Shown: piece after piece, positions 18,847-27,641 of the stretch
Layout of the letters: every line of letters begins with the position of its first letter
Numbering within the stretch: the first letter of the stretch is position 1
NCBI RefSeq assembly: GCF_028561755.1
Contig: NZ_JAQQTD010000007.1
Location: forward strand, 1-64,000
Length of the DNA: 64,000 nt
Origin: Altibacter sp. HG106
GTDB taxonomy: Bacteria > Bacteroidota > Bacteroidia > Flavobacteriales > Flavobacteriaceae
Direction of reading: 5' to 3'
Notes under the pieces: generated by a model
What the model was told of the DNA's origin: nothing
Database searches by the model: none
The model's input: only the letters and a program-made list of their open reading frames with translations
Position numbers and translations under genes: made by a program

Positions 18847-20539
18847 AATGTAGCTCAACAAAGAGGCCTTCGTCTGTTTTCTCGACCTTGGCCAATTTGT
18901 GTTTGGTGAGGGTCTTAATAGACTTATCCCACTTCTTATTGCTGAGTCCGCTCTGTTCTTTTAGGTCTGAAAGCGGAATTCGCTCTGCTTTTTTCAGAAG
19001 TTCGAAAACTGTTTTTTCCTCTTCCTTTAGATCAACTTGCACACGGCGCTCCGGCTTCATTTGTGGGAAAAACAATACTTCTTGAATAGACGCATTGTTG
19101 GTCAAAAACATCACCAGTCGGTCCATTCCAATCCCCATGCCACTGGTTGGCGGCATGCCGTATTCCAAAGCGCGTAAAAAGTCATAATCAATAAATTGCG
19201 TTGCTTCGTCATCGCCGCGATCGGCTAATTTAAGTTGTGCTTCAAAGCGCTCTCGCTGATCAACCGGATCATTCAACTCGCTGTACGCGTTTGCTATTTC
19301 TTTTCCGCAGACCATCAATTCAAAACGCTCGGTAAGCTCGGGATTCTCTCTATGCTCCTTGCACAAGGGGCTCATTTCCTTGGGATAGTCTGTAATGAAT
19401 GTAGGCTGAATAAAATGGGGCTCGCATTTCTCACCAAAGATTTCATCGATAAGCTTGCCTTTTCCCATGCTGTCAACTACCTCGATATCCATGGCTAAAG
19501 CAGCTTCGCGAATGTCAGCTTCCGATTTGCCTAAAATATCGAAATCGGTATATTTTTTTATCGCTTCGGCCATGGTTACTCGTGGATACGGCGCTTTAAA
19601 ATCGACCGTATGGGCTCCGAAGGTCACCTGGGAAGTACCATTTACCTGCGTGGCACAATATTCCAATAATTGTTCGCAGAATTCCATCATCCAATGGTAG
19701 TCTTTATAGGCCACATAGATTTCCATGGCCGTAAATTCGGGATTGTGCGTACGGTCCATTCCCTCGTTCCTGAAATTTTTACTGAACTCATACACGCCGT
19801 CAAAACCACCTACAATAAGACGTTTGAGGTACAATTCGTTGGCAATACGCATGTACAGCGGAATGTCTAAACTGTTGTGGTGCGTCACGAAGGGACGTGC
19901 GGCGGCACCACCCGGAAGCGGTTGCAGAACAGGTGTTTCTACTTCAAAATAACCACGTTCATTAAAGAAGGTACGCATCGCGTTGAACAACTTGGTACGC
20001 TTTAAGAATACTTCCTTGACATGTGGATTCACAACCAGATCCGCGTACCGTTGCCGATATCGAAGTTCGGGATCGTTAAAGGCATCGTGCTCTTTACCCT
20101 CACTGTCTGTTTTTGGCAAGGGTAGCGGTCGTAAGGCTTTTGAAAGCAGGGTGAAGTCATTTACCATGACGGTTTTTTCCCCTACTTGTGTGGTGAACAA
20201 GGTCCCTTCAATACCGATGAAATCACCAATATCGAGGAGCTTTTTGTAAATATCGTTGTATTTTTCCTTGTCGTCTCCCGGACAAATTTCATCTCGATTA
20301 AAATACACTTGAATGCGTCCTTCCGAATCCTGTAGTTCCGCAAACGAAGCTTTTCCCTGAATTCGTCTCGACATCAAACGACCGGCCATCACCACTTTCT
20401 TTCCTTCCTCGAATTTCGATTTGGCGTCTGAGGTTAGCGTGTCTACCGGAAACAAATCGGCCGGGTAAGGGTTAATCCCTTTTTGCTGTAATTGTTTGCG
20501 TTTTTCTCTACGTACTTGTTCTTGTTCAGAAAGTTGCAT
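18845..20539 (-). CDS. lysS: Lysyl-tRNA synthetase, class II, with C-terminal extension
   Basis: 564 residues. It charges tRNA-Lys with lysine in the cytoplasm. The N-terminal OB-fold anticodon-binding domain (about 50-160) contains AGRLMSRRIQGKASFAEL. The class II core shows motif 2 (FRNEGMDRTHNPEFTAMEIY) and motif 3 (GMGIGMDRLVMF). E. coli LysS is about 505 residues; the extra 60 here (TVFELLKKAERIPLSDL ... KLAKVEKTDEG) look like a winged-helix unit, a feature I associate with flavobacterial LysS. Start ATG at 20539 gives the usual MQLSEQE beginning. Transcribed alone. Confidence 0.97.
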   Translation of the reverse strand: MQLSEQEQVRREKRKQLQQKGINPYPADLFPVDTLTSDAKSKFEEGKKVVMAGRLMSRRIQGKASFAELQDSEGRIQVYFNRDEICPGDDKEKYNDIYKKLLDIGDFIGIEGTLFTTQVGEKTVMVNDFTLLSKALRPLPLPKTDSEGKEHDAFNDPELRYRQRYADLVVNPHVKEVFLKRTKLFNAMRTFFNERGYFEVETPVLQPLPGGAAARPFVTHHNSLDIPLYMRIANELYLKRLIVGGFDGVYEFSKNFRNEGMDRTHNPEFTAMEIYVAYKDYHWMMEFCEQLLEYCATQVNGTSQVTFGAHTVDFKAPYPRVTMAEAIKKYTDFDILGKSEADIREAALAMDIEVVDSMGKGKLIDEIFGEKCEPHFIQPTFITDYPKEMSPLCKEHRENPELTERFELMVCGKEIANAYSELNDPVDQRERFEAQLKLADRGDDEATQFIDYDFLRALEYGMPPTSGMGIGMDRLVMFLTNNASIQEVLFFPQMKPERRVQVDLKEEEKTVFELLKKAERIPLSDLKEQSGLSNKKWDKSIKTLTKHKLAKVEKTDEGLFVELH

Positions 20540-20558
20540 GCCTTGTAATTTAAAGGCA

Positions 20559-20566
20559 CAAAATTA
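20559..20566 (-). promoter_or_regulatory. Candidate -7 box of lysS
   Basis: On the minus strand the sequence reads TAATTTTG, an exact TAnnTTTG match, 19 bases before the lysS ATG. No clear TTG lies at the usual distance upstream. Confidence 0.4.
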
Positions 20567-20614
20567 GCCTATTTGGAGCGTATTCTTCCTAAAAGTTTCT
20601 AAAAAATAACCCTC

Positions 20615-21514
20615 TTAATCGGCTTTGGCTCCCTTTAATACAGCGATGGTTTCCTGTAGGTTTTTATCATCCGGGTGAAGGTCTAAAGCTTTTTCGTAAG
20701 CGGCAATCCCGGCTTCCCTCTTACCGACAGCTTGCAGCTTGTTACCAAGATTTACAAAGGTGTAGTATTCTTCGGGAAAGACGAGTGTTGCGAGCGTCGC
20801 TACCGCTACGGCCGCTTCTGGTTCTTCGGCCGCGAGCAAGACACTGGAGTAGGTTAGCATTCCGCGTAGGTCTTGAGCACGCTCTTTGAGGGCTGCGATT
20901 ACGTAAGGTTGTGGTTCATGTAAAGATGCCGCACCTTGATTTTTCAGTTGCTGTATTATAAAAGTGACTTCAGGGTACTTAGGTTCATACGTTTCTGAAG
21001 TAATGATGGCTAGCAGGTCTGCTTCCAAAGAGGTTTTTGGAGACTCCACAATTCTTCCTATTTCTCGATGATTTTTATACACCACAAATGTTGGGACTCG
21101 ATGAATGCCCAGGCCTTCTTCTTCGCCACCCGGACTCTGTTTGTACTGAGATCGGTCATTATCGAGCGCAATAAGTTGTAACCGGTCTAAGGGGAATGCT
21201 GCTGCTTCCAATACCTTGTAGAAACGAGGGATTTCGCGTTGGCTGTCGCCACACCAGGTTCCCATAAAGGCGGTGATGGTATATTCTGAAAGTTGGGTTT
21301 GAAGCGAGGCAACAATGCTCGCGTCGGGTTGGTACGCTTCCCATTCGGAACTGAACCACGCTGCAAAGGGTTCAGAAGAAAGGGCCTCCTTGTTGATGGA
21401 ACCTACTAGTTTTAGGGAAGCATCGTCCTGAGTAATGCGCTGGTTAAAAGACTGAGCCGAAAGCGAAACTGTAAGGAAACAGCACAGAAACGTGCAAAAT
21501 ATGGAATGTAACAT
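20615..21514 (-). CDS. Exported thioredoxin-fold protein with TPR tail
   Basis: 299 residues from the ATG at 21514, followed by a signal peptide (MLHSIFCTFLCCFLTVSLSAQ). The longer frame starts at a TTG. Residues about 75-185 are thioredoxin-like, with FMGTWCGDSQREIPRF as the active-site region: the pair is WCGDS, so the second cysteine is replaced by serine. The cis-proline loop is HRVPTFVVY. The C-terminal 90 residues contain a TPR-like pair (YTFVNLGNKLQAVGKREAGI, YEKALDLHPDDKNLQ). A single cysteine argues against ordinary disulfide exchange; a mono-thiol or peroxidase-like role is possible. The LuxR regulator at 21613-22680 lies just upstream on the same strand. Confidence 0.75.
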   Translation of the reverse strand: MLHSIFCTFLCCFLTVSLSAQSFNQRITQDDASLKLVGSINKEALSSEPFAAWFSSEWEAYQPDASIVASLQTQLSEYTITAFMGTWCGDSQREIPRFYKVLEAAAFPLDRLQLIALDNDRSQYKQSPGGEEEGLGIHRVPTFVVYKNHREIGRIVESPKTSLEADLLAIITSETYEPKYPEVTFIIQQLKNQGAASLHEPQPYVIAALKERAQDLRGMLTYSSVLLAAEEPEAAVAVATLATLVFPEEYYTFVNLGNKLQAVGKREAGIAAYEKALDLHPDDKNLQETIAVLKGAKAD

Positions 21515-21612
21515 ATGGAAAGAGTTTTTAAAAGTTCCTTCCAAAAGTGTGCTTCTCAGGTTGTATCTGAAAGAAAATCGGGGTTGAAAAAAGTACTAGA
21601 CCCCCGTTTGAT

Positions 21613-22680
21613 TTAGGTCTGAAACCGTTGCTTTACCTCCGACCGATTGCGCACCCCCAACTTTTTATAGAGATTGTTAATGTGCGTCTTTACCGTGCTC
21701 ACGCTTACGAAAATTTCACCGGCAATCTCCTTATTGGTCTTATTGTTGAGTATGAGTTGCAATACTTTTTCTTCTTGGTCGGAAAGGCGTTCTCTGGCCT
21801 GCTGTTGCGAGAGACGTTGCGTGTTTTTCCTTCGGAAGAGATAGGCGTTACCAAGGATGGAGAGTAGGCATACTCCGCCTAACAAATAAACCCACCACGG
21901 TAGCGATGTGGTGATATCGGCTTCTGAGATCAGAAAGCGATCGCTTCTTAGTTCTGCCTCAAATTGCTTGGTATAGGGCGCTTCCGGGTAAGCGGTTTGA
22001 AGTCGCTCTAATAGTTGATCGTAGTATTCATTGTTCCGAAGATCGGTTAAATAATAGGAGTGCAGCATGCTTTTTCGGTCGCTAATGAACGAGTAGATAT
22101 AAAGCTCTGCCAGGGGCTCGTTTAATTGTGCCCCGTATTCCTGAAGAATCCCAAACCACTTCTGAGTATTCACTTTGCGATTAGCTTCACTGCGGTACTC
22201 CATAAAGGCATACCGCATATCGTTTTTCAGCGAATCGATTTTTAGAAAGGTGCCGGCACTTCGATCGCGGGTAACGATCTTGCAGAACATTTCCTGCTCA
22301 AACCCAAAGGGGAGCTCCAGAGTGGTTGTGTTGTTGGCAACGAAGAGTATTTCTTCACTATTGGGGCAATGTCCGGTGATATGAGCTACATTTTGATCGG
22401 TATCTTCACAGATATCGGCATGAATGCGATAAATCTTGTTTTCCGAAGGAAGATTGGTTCCGGCAAACATAAAATACCCCTGGCTATCGGGTCGGGTTTT
22501 GGCAATAATCTGTTCGTGGTACACTCCGGAAAGCTTGCGGTAATCCTCTACCAACGACAAGTATACCGTGCCCTCCTCAAAGGCAGGACCCACCTTGCCT
22601 TCAAAAAGGTATTGCGCGTTGAGTGGAGGCGAACAAATCGCACTCAAGAGAAAAATAGCTATGGGTAGTCCGCGTATCAT
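21613..22680 (-). CDS. Membrane-spanning LuxR/GerE-type transcription regulator
   Basis: 355 residues from the ATG at 22680; the longer frame begins at a TTG. A signal peptide (MIRGLPIAIFLLSAICSPPLNAQ) exports residues about 25-275, which contain four cysteines near 90-135 (ADICED, TGHCPNS, EMFCKIV). One membrane helix follows (PWWVYLLGGVCLLSILGNAYLF, about 277-298). The cytoplasmic end is a GerE helix-turn-helix (LSDQEEKVLQLILNNKTNKEIA, in overlapping parts, then VSVSTVKTHINNLYKKLGVRNRSE). This layout makes it a one-component sensor passing an envelope signal straight to DNA. The target may be the downstream thioredoxin-like gene (inference). Confidence 0.85.
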   Translation of the reverse strand: MIRGLPIAIFLLSAICSPPLNAQYLFEGKVGPAFEEGTVYLSLVEDYRKLSGVYHEQIIAKTRPDSQGYFMFAGTNLPSENKIYRIHADICEDTDQNVAHITGHCPNSEEILFVANNTTTLELPFGFEQEMFCKIVTRDRSAGTFLKIDSLKNDMRYAFMEYRSEANRKVNTQKWFGILQEYGAQLNEPLAELYIYSFISDRKSMLHSYYLTDLRNNEYYDQLLERLQTAYPEAPYTKQFEAELRSDRFLISEADITTSLPWWVYLLGGVCLLSILGNAYLFRRKNTQRLSQQQARERLSDQEEKVLQLILNNKTNKEIAGEIFVSVSTVKTHINNLYKKLGVRNRSEVKQRFQT

Positions 22681-22779
22681 TTCGACCAAGATACTAACAT
22701 TGCGCCTGTCCTACAATGCTTGTAACAATTCTATTTTTCAACGACCCATAGCTTGATTATTAATCGTAATTTTGTAAGT

Positions 22780-22935
22780 ATGAGTATTTGGCGGGTGTTA
22801 CTGTCCATTTTATTTCCGCCTCTGGCGGTTATTGACAAAGGGTGTGGTTCGATCCTGATTGTTTTAATTTTAACCATTTGTGGTTGGATACCCGGTGTGA
22901 TTGCGGCCTTAATTATTCTGAATAACCCAAAATAA
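22780..22935 (+). CDS. Pmp3/YqaE (UPF0057) family small membrane protein
   Basis: 51 residues from the ATG at 22780. Two hydrophobic helices joined by a short polar turn (SIWRVLLSILFPPLAVIDKG; ILIVLILTICGWIPGVIAAL), the classic proteolipid Pmp3 pattern with FPPLAV and GWIPGVIHA-like positions. Members are stress-induced membrane peptides that influence membrane potential. The ATG lies six bases after a TAATTTTG box (22767-22774). It is followed three bases later by the lipoprotein gene at 22939, probably in one transcript. Confidence 0.85.
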   Translation: MSIWRVLLSILFPPLAVIDKGCGSILIVLILTICGWIPGVIAALIILNNPK

Positions 22936-22938
22936 CGA

Positions 22939-23691
22939 ATGATGATTAAAAAAGTACTACTACTCGGAATGCTTGCCATATCCTTGGTGAGTTGTCAGTT
23001 TACGGAAACAATGGTGCTCAACGAAGACGGGAGTGGAAGGATGACCGTGCAAATGGATCTTAGTGAGATGATGGCTTTTACGCAGGAGTTTCAGAAAGAT
23101 TCTACGCTTACGAAGCAAGACACCATTATTCCTTTTAAAGCTCTTTTTGAAGAAAAGAAAGACAGTATCGCAAAGCTTTCAGCAGCCCAACAAGCGCGAC
23201 TCAAGAAAATGGAGAACTACAGCGCTCATTTAGTAACCGACCCTGAGGAGGGTACTATGATTCTTGATATTTTCGTTGATTTTGCTTCCGTGAGCGAAGC
23301 TAATAATTTGATGAACGGATTCAGTCAGGCAGAAGGCCTCGTCCCCAAGTCGGGTACCAATATGAGCGAAGATGCTTCCGAAGAAAACGAAGAAGAACCG
23401 GAGGTTCTGGGAGTGAAGTATGCTTTTAAAAATGGCGTGTTCAAAAGGGACGCGTTTATTAAAGACAAGGCAGCTCACAAAAAACAGATTGATAGCTTGC
23501 AATCGGCCAAGGCGTTTATGGAAGATATTTCGTACACCTTAAAATATACCTTTCCGAAGGCTATAAAGCAAAGTTCTGCAGAAGACGCCATGTATTCTTT
23601 AGACCGAAAAACCGTACAGATCACACGGAAATTTATCGATTACATGACCAATCCGGATGTACTGGATTTAGAAGTAGTTTTAGAACAATAG
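22939..23691 (+). CDS. Lipoprotein of unknown function
   Basis: 250 residues, with a lipoprotein signal (MMIKKVLLLGMLAISLVSC). The first mature residues (FTETMVLNEDGSGRMTVQMDLS) are a beta-hairpin pattern common to flavobacterial lipoproteins of this type, followed by a charged helical region (FKALFEEKKDSIAKLSAAQQ) and an acidic linker (EDASEENEEEPE). Start could be the first or second of two consecutive ATGs. It lies between the Pmp3-like gene and lipB, four bases before the latter. No function assigned. Confidence 0.7.
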   Translation: MMIKKVLLLGMLAISLVSCQFTETMVLNEDGSGRMTVQMDLSEMMAFTQEFQKDSTLTKQDTIIPFKALFEEKKDSIAKLSAAQQARLKKMENYSAHLVTDPEEGTMILDIFVDFASVSEANNLMNGFSQAEGLVPKSGTNMSEDASEENEEEPEVLGVKYAFKNGVFKRDAFIKDKAAHKKQIDSLQSAKAFMEDISYTLKYTFPKAIKQSSAEDAMYSLDRKTVQITRKFIDYMTNPDVLDLEVVLEQ

Positions 23692-23695
23692 AACC

Positions 23696-24427
23696 ATGAA
23701 TAAAAAGGTGGCGCTTACCGATCTGGGTAATAAAGACTACAAGGATACGTGGGACCTGCAGGAGGTTTTGTTTCAAGACATTCTTGACACTAAAATCAAG
23801 AATCGCAGAGAACAAACGTCGGTCGCTACCAACAATCATTTTTTGTTTGTTGAACATCCCCATGTATACACCCTCGGAAAAAGTGGTGATATATCTAATT
23901 TGTTGATTTCTGAAAACCAGCTAGAAGATATAGGCGCAACTTTTTACAAGATCAACCGTGGGGGTGATATCACTTATCACGGTCCGGGACAAATTGTAGG
24001 GTATCCCATACTCGATTTAGAGAATTTTTTTACCGATATCCACAAATACCTGCGGCTGTTAGAGGAAATGGTGATTTTAACCCTGGCCGATTATGACATT
24101 GCAGCCGAACGTTCAAAAGGTGAAACCGGCGTTTGGTTAGATGTAGGGACTCCCTTTGCCCGAAAAATCTGCGCTATGGGAGTACGCGCTAGCAGATGGG
24201 TAACCATGCACGGGTTTGCGCTAAATGTCAACGCAGATTTAGGCTATTTTGATCATATGATTCCCTGTGGCATTCGAGGAAAAGCGGTAACCTCCCTGCA
24301 TGTAGAATTAGGGGAAGAACACATTGATGAAGCGGAGGTAAAAAAGCGATTGCTTGAGCACTTTTCCAACTTGTTTGAAGCCAGCCTTGAACCTCGTGCC
24401 CTTTCTGAACTTTCAGCCCTTATTTGA
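23696..24427 (+). CDS. lipB: Lipoyl(octanoyl) transferase
   Basis: 243 residues. It moves octanoate from acyl carrier protein to the E2 or GcvH lipoyl domain, the first step of endogenous lipoate synthesis. Family marks: RGGDITYHGPGQIVGYPI (about residues 83-100), the lysine in FARKICAMGVR (about 155-165) and the acyl-binding cysteine in MIPCGIRGKAVTSL (about 188-201). Start ATG at 23696, four bases after the lipoprotein stop. Its 3' end overlaps the end of the convergent gene at 24420 by eight bases. Confidence 0.96.
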   Translation: MNKKVALTDLGNKDYKDTWDLQEVLFQDILDTKIKNRREQTSVATNNHFLFVEHPHVYTLGKSGDISNLLISENQLEDIGATFYKINRGGDITYHGPGQIVGYPILDLENFFTDIHKYLRLLEEMVILTLADYDIAAERSKGETGVWLDVGTPFARKICAMGVRASRWVTMHGFALNVNADLGYFDHMIPCGIRGKAVTSLHVELGEEHIDEAEVKKRLLEHFSNLFEASLEPRALSELSALI

Positions 24428-26852
24428 GCTCGTACCGCATGAGCGTCTTGGCACCTCCTTGTCCTGTTAATAACAGTTGCCCTTGGTGGTACTCAAGATC
24501 GAACGGACCACTACCATATACCGGAAATCCGCGTTGCAAAACTCCCTCTCGATTGTATAGATATACCTTGTTTTCTTGTGTCTCGGTGACGCAAATATAG
24601 AGTCCGTTTCGCGTGTTCAGAGTTACCGGCTGGGTATAAATTCCAAAGGGCAGTTCAATCAGTTGCTGGTCTATGCGTAACAAATTGTCGTTCAAAGTGA
24701 TCAGGGTGGTACCTGCGGTTTGTCTTGAATAGCCTGCTGAAACATTTTCTTTCGTCGATTCGACACTGCCTGACGTCGCGATCTTTGAGAGCGTGTTATT
24801 TTCCTCCCAAACTACAAAATGTCCGTTTTCTCCTGTAATGGGTAGTTCTGAAAATGCAAAGGTTTCTGAAACCGATACGCGCGTTTTTCCGGTTCTACTG
24901 AGAATATGTAAGGTGCCGTTTTCCAGCGCTAGCAGTACGTAGTCCTTATTGCCCATTCTGATGTGTTGCACGGGCAATACAATAGGCGATGCTGCCTTTC
25001 GAAAGGTAAACCCGTTTACTACCTTGCCTTTAGCGTTGTAGAGAAGCACTTCCTTGCCTTGAACGATGGCAAAGCGATAGTTGCGATTGTTATCATAGTC
25101 AAATACCGAAAGCGGCTGTGTAATATCATCCTTAAACTGAATAGGGAAGGGAGCGACCGGTTTTCCATTCCGATCCCATACGTGAAGCGCGTTTTTGGTG
25201 GTGAACACAAGCTGTTTTTTACCGTTTCGCAAGAGGTCTATTTCATGAAAACGACCAATAAGAGGTTCCTTTAACGACTTGCTCCAAAGGAGGTTTCCTT
25301 CGGCGCTCAGTAAGTGGACCCTGTTCTGAATATCCTGAACAACAACATCTTGTCCGGATGTACGGTGATTACTAAAAAATGTGGGGAGTGAAAGCAGGTC
25401 GTTATCCATTGTTTTGCTGAAGCGTTGCACCACCTGTCCCGGCGGTTGTTGTGAACTGCCAACAGGTAAACAAGCAAAATTAGCATGCGCAAAGGAGCCT
25501 TCGTGAATCAGCTGTAACATGCTAAACGGATATCTGGAAGATGCGGAGGTAGTTGCAGACGGCGTTTTGAAAAAGAAATTTGCAGTGCTCTCCATCGCTT
25601 GGTTGCTCCAGTGGTAATATACCAAGGAAGCGTTGCTCGTCATTACATTCATATGGTCCTCATAATACGCTGTCTTGCTCAAGGTGTTATTCGTTTGAAA
25701 CGCTACGATAAGGGCTTCGGCAACTGCCCTATTTTCAGTTAGCACCACAAAATCTTCCAGCTCGAAAGCATAGACAGGATTAAGGGCTCCTAATAAAGGT
25801 TCTAGCGGACCAAAAAATTCTGGGGTTCGACCCAGTGTGTATAATTGTTGATCGCGAAACGTCTCATCTTCGTTCAAAAAGGCGGTCCACACCTCCATCA
25901 TCCGAGCGGGGTCGATACCTCTGAAGGCCCAGGCCTTTCCAGATGCCATTACAAGGCTTCCCAATTCACTGGTTCCACTTAAGATGCCTTCCGGATCTTC
26001 TACGACAATCGAATCTTTTTCTCGAAAGCTGAGTTGCCTTAGCAAACGCGACCCGTCCGAATAGGTCGCAGAAGTCGCTTCCTGTGCATCCAATGGTAGT
26101 ATTTCTGGAAGTAAATTGGTTTGGGGTTGCTGTTGCTTAAAAAGGTTCAGAAGCGGTTTGATAGAATCATTTACCAATACGACTCCGGTAGTCTCGATAC
26201 CTCCTGAAAGTAAATTCACATCCCAGACGCCGGGACCTCCTAAAAGCCCCGTTTCCTTTGAGTTCTTCCGCAGCGGTTCATTGTAAAGAATCGCAAGTTC
26301 TGAGGTTTCCTTCAAACTAAAGAACTTTTCAACCGAAGCGTCCCAGGTCGCTTTCGAATCTAGCTGTGCTACGAGCCATTCTTTAGAGGAGGAAGCTAAG
26401 AAAACACTGTCTCGCACCGCCGTATAGGCAATGGTCTCGCCTAGGGTCACTTTTTTGTATTCCAAAGGTGCTTGCGTGATGCCTTCTACCATTCGATTCG
26501 GAACGCTATCTAACACCAGCAGGGTGCTGTCATTCCTGGTAACATAGAAATAATGGGCAACACTATCCTGCCGCTTGAAACCCAAATAACTTTTAGCTGT
26601 AGGCTTAAGGTGTTGGAGTAACGACTCTTGTTCGTCGAGAAACACACTAAGTGGATTATCCGGAAACTGAGAAATTAAGGCGTTCTGTTCCCAATCGGTT
26701 CTAAAAAGATCGTAGTCCGAAATTTCGTAGATGATCGAGGTATCCTTCGGAAGGTATTGGTAGAGGGGTTGATCCTTCGAATCGGCCAATTGACAAGCGC
26801 ATAAGTGCAATAATGCGACCCCCAGGATAATACCGAAAACAGTCCTTTTCAT
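24420..26852 (-). CDS. Large lipoprotein with C-terminal beta-propeller-like repeats
   Basis: 810 residues, lipoprotein signal (MKRTVFGIILGVALLHLCAC). Residues about 30-500 form an extracytoplasmic region with DUF3352-like character (KKVTLGETIAYTAV, FALELEDF-type strands); this assignment is weak. Residues about 505-805 show short beta-repeats of PQQ/WD propeller type (RVHLLSAEGNLLWSKSL, ALHVWDRNGKPVAPFPI, TLHILSRTGKTRVSV, KVYLYNREGVLQRGFPV). Flavobacteria often carry a protein of this shape beside rnhB. Function unknown; scaffold or assembly roles are common for such propellers. A TATTTTTG box ends five bases before the ATG. Confidence 0.75.
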   Translation of the reverse strand: MKRTVFGIILGVALLHLCACQLADSKDQPLYQYLPKDTSIIYEISDYDLFRTDWEQNALISQFPDNPLSVFLDEQESLLQHLKPTAKSYLGFKRQDSVAHYFYVTRNDSTLLVLDSVPNRMVEGITQAPLEYKKVTLGETIAYTAVRDSVFLASSSKEWLVAQLDSKATWDASVEKFFSLKETSELAILYNEPLRKNSKETGLLGGPGVWDVNLLSGGIETTGVVLVNDSIKPLLNLFKQQQPQTNLLPEILPLDAQEATSATYSDGSRLLRQLSFREKDSIVVEDPEGILSGTSELGSLVMASGKAWAFRGIDPARMMEVWTAFLNEDETFRDQQLYTLGRTPEFFGPLEPLLGALNPVYAFELEDFVVLTENRAVAEALIVAFQTNNTLSKTAYYEDHMNVMTSNASLVYYHWSNQAMESTANFFFKTPSATTSASSRYPFSMLQLIHEGSFAHANFACLPVGSSQQPPGQVVQRFSKTMDNDLLSLPTFFSNHRTSGQDVVVQDIQNRVHLLSAEGNLLWSKSLKEPLIGRFHEIDLLRNGKKQLVFTTKNALHVWDRNGKPVAPFPIQFKDDITQPLSVFDYDNNRNYRFAIVQGKEVLLYNAKGKVVNGFTFRKAASPIVLPVQHIRMGNKDYVLLALENGTLHILSRTGKTRVSVSETFAFSELPITGENGHFVVWEENNTLSKIATSGSVESTKENVSAGYSRQTAGTTLITLNDNLLRIDQQLIELPFGIYTQPVTLNTRNGLYICVTETQENKVYLYNREGVLQRGFPVYGSGPFDLEYHQGQLLLTGQGGAKTLMRYELK

Positions 26853-26927
26853 ACGTACAAAAATACGCAGGAATGGAACGACATATTGGCTTAATTAAAA
26901 GAGATTATTGACGGGTTGTTAACAGTG

Positions 26928-27527
26928 CTATAAAGGAAAGGATAACTGTTTTGGAAGCAATTGAAAACTGCTGCGATGATAGGGAGTACTTCCAAATTCT
27001 TGCAGGGCCTTTCGGTGTGCTTTGGTAGGATAACCTTTGTTGCGATCCCATTGATATTCCGGATGCTCTTCGTGAATTCGTTTCATGAATGCATCGCGAT
27101 AGGTTTTAGCTAAAATTGAGGCCGCTGCAATGTGAACGTACTTGCCATCTCCTTTGATCACACATTCATAGGGTATGTCGTCTACCGGCTTAAACCGATT
27201 GCCATCCACCGCGATGAAGTCGGGTGTAGGTGTAAGTTTGCGAATCGCTCGTTGCATCGCGGCGACAGACGCCCAAAGAATATTCATGGTGTCAATTTCT
27301 TCCATCATCACGTGTACCACGGCGTAGCTAATGGCTTCGTTTTCAATAACCTTCTTTAAATACTCCCTCTTTTTCGCTGAAAGTTGCTTAGAATCATTGA
27401 GCATGGGGTGCGCGAAGTCCTTCGGAAGAATAACGGCTGCTGCCGTTACAGGTCCTGCCAAACATCCACGACCAGCTTCGTCTGTCCCACATTCTATTCG
27501 GGCTGGGGAAATATAAGGTGTCAACAT
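26928..27527 (-). CDS. rnhB: Ribonuclease HII
   Basis: 199 residues from the ATG at 27527; the frame extends to 27596 but the extra 23 residues are unlike the family. It removes ribonucleotides from RNA-DNA hybrids and misincorporated sites. The signature is CGTDEAGRGCLAGPV near residue 14-28 with the acidic pair DE, then a third acidic site in FIAVDGNRF, and the KGDGKYVHIAAASILAKTYRD helix, all canonical. Divergent from the porin gene at 27642; it follows the lipoprotein gene on the same strand upstream in sequence order. Confidence 0.95.
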   Translation of the reverse strand: MLTPYISPARIECGTDEAGRGCLAGPVTAAAVILPKDFAHPMLNDSKQLSAKKREYLKKVIENEAISYAVVHVMMEEIDTMNILWASVAAMQRAIRKLTPTPDFIAVDGNRFKPVDDIPYECVIKGDGKYVHIAAASILAKTYRDAFMKRIHEEHPEYQWDRNKGYPTKAHRKALQEFGSTPYHRSSFQLLPKQLSFPL

Positions 27528-27586
27528 ATCCTTAAAAGTACTTTTTTTATAATGATAAAAGAAATCTCGGTTCCTCACGTTATCGA

Positions 27587-27619
27587 TTGAAAGCATTTCG
27601 GGGCAAAAGCATACCTTTG
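27587..27619 (+). promoter_or_regulatory. Candidate promoter of the porin gene
   Basis: TTG (27587-27589) and the exact -7 match TACCTTTG (27612-27619) are 22 bases apart. The -7 box ends 22 bases before the porin ATG at 27642. Confidence 0.5.
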
Positions 27620-27641
27620 CGCCTTAATCGCATTCGGCGCC

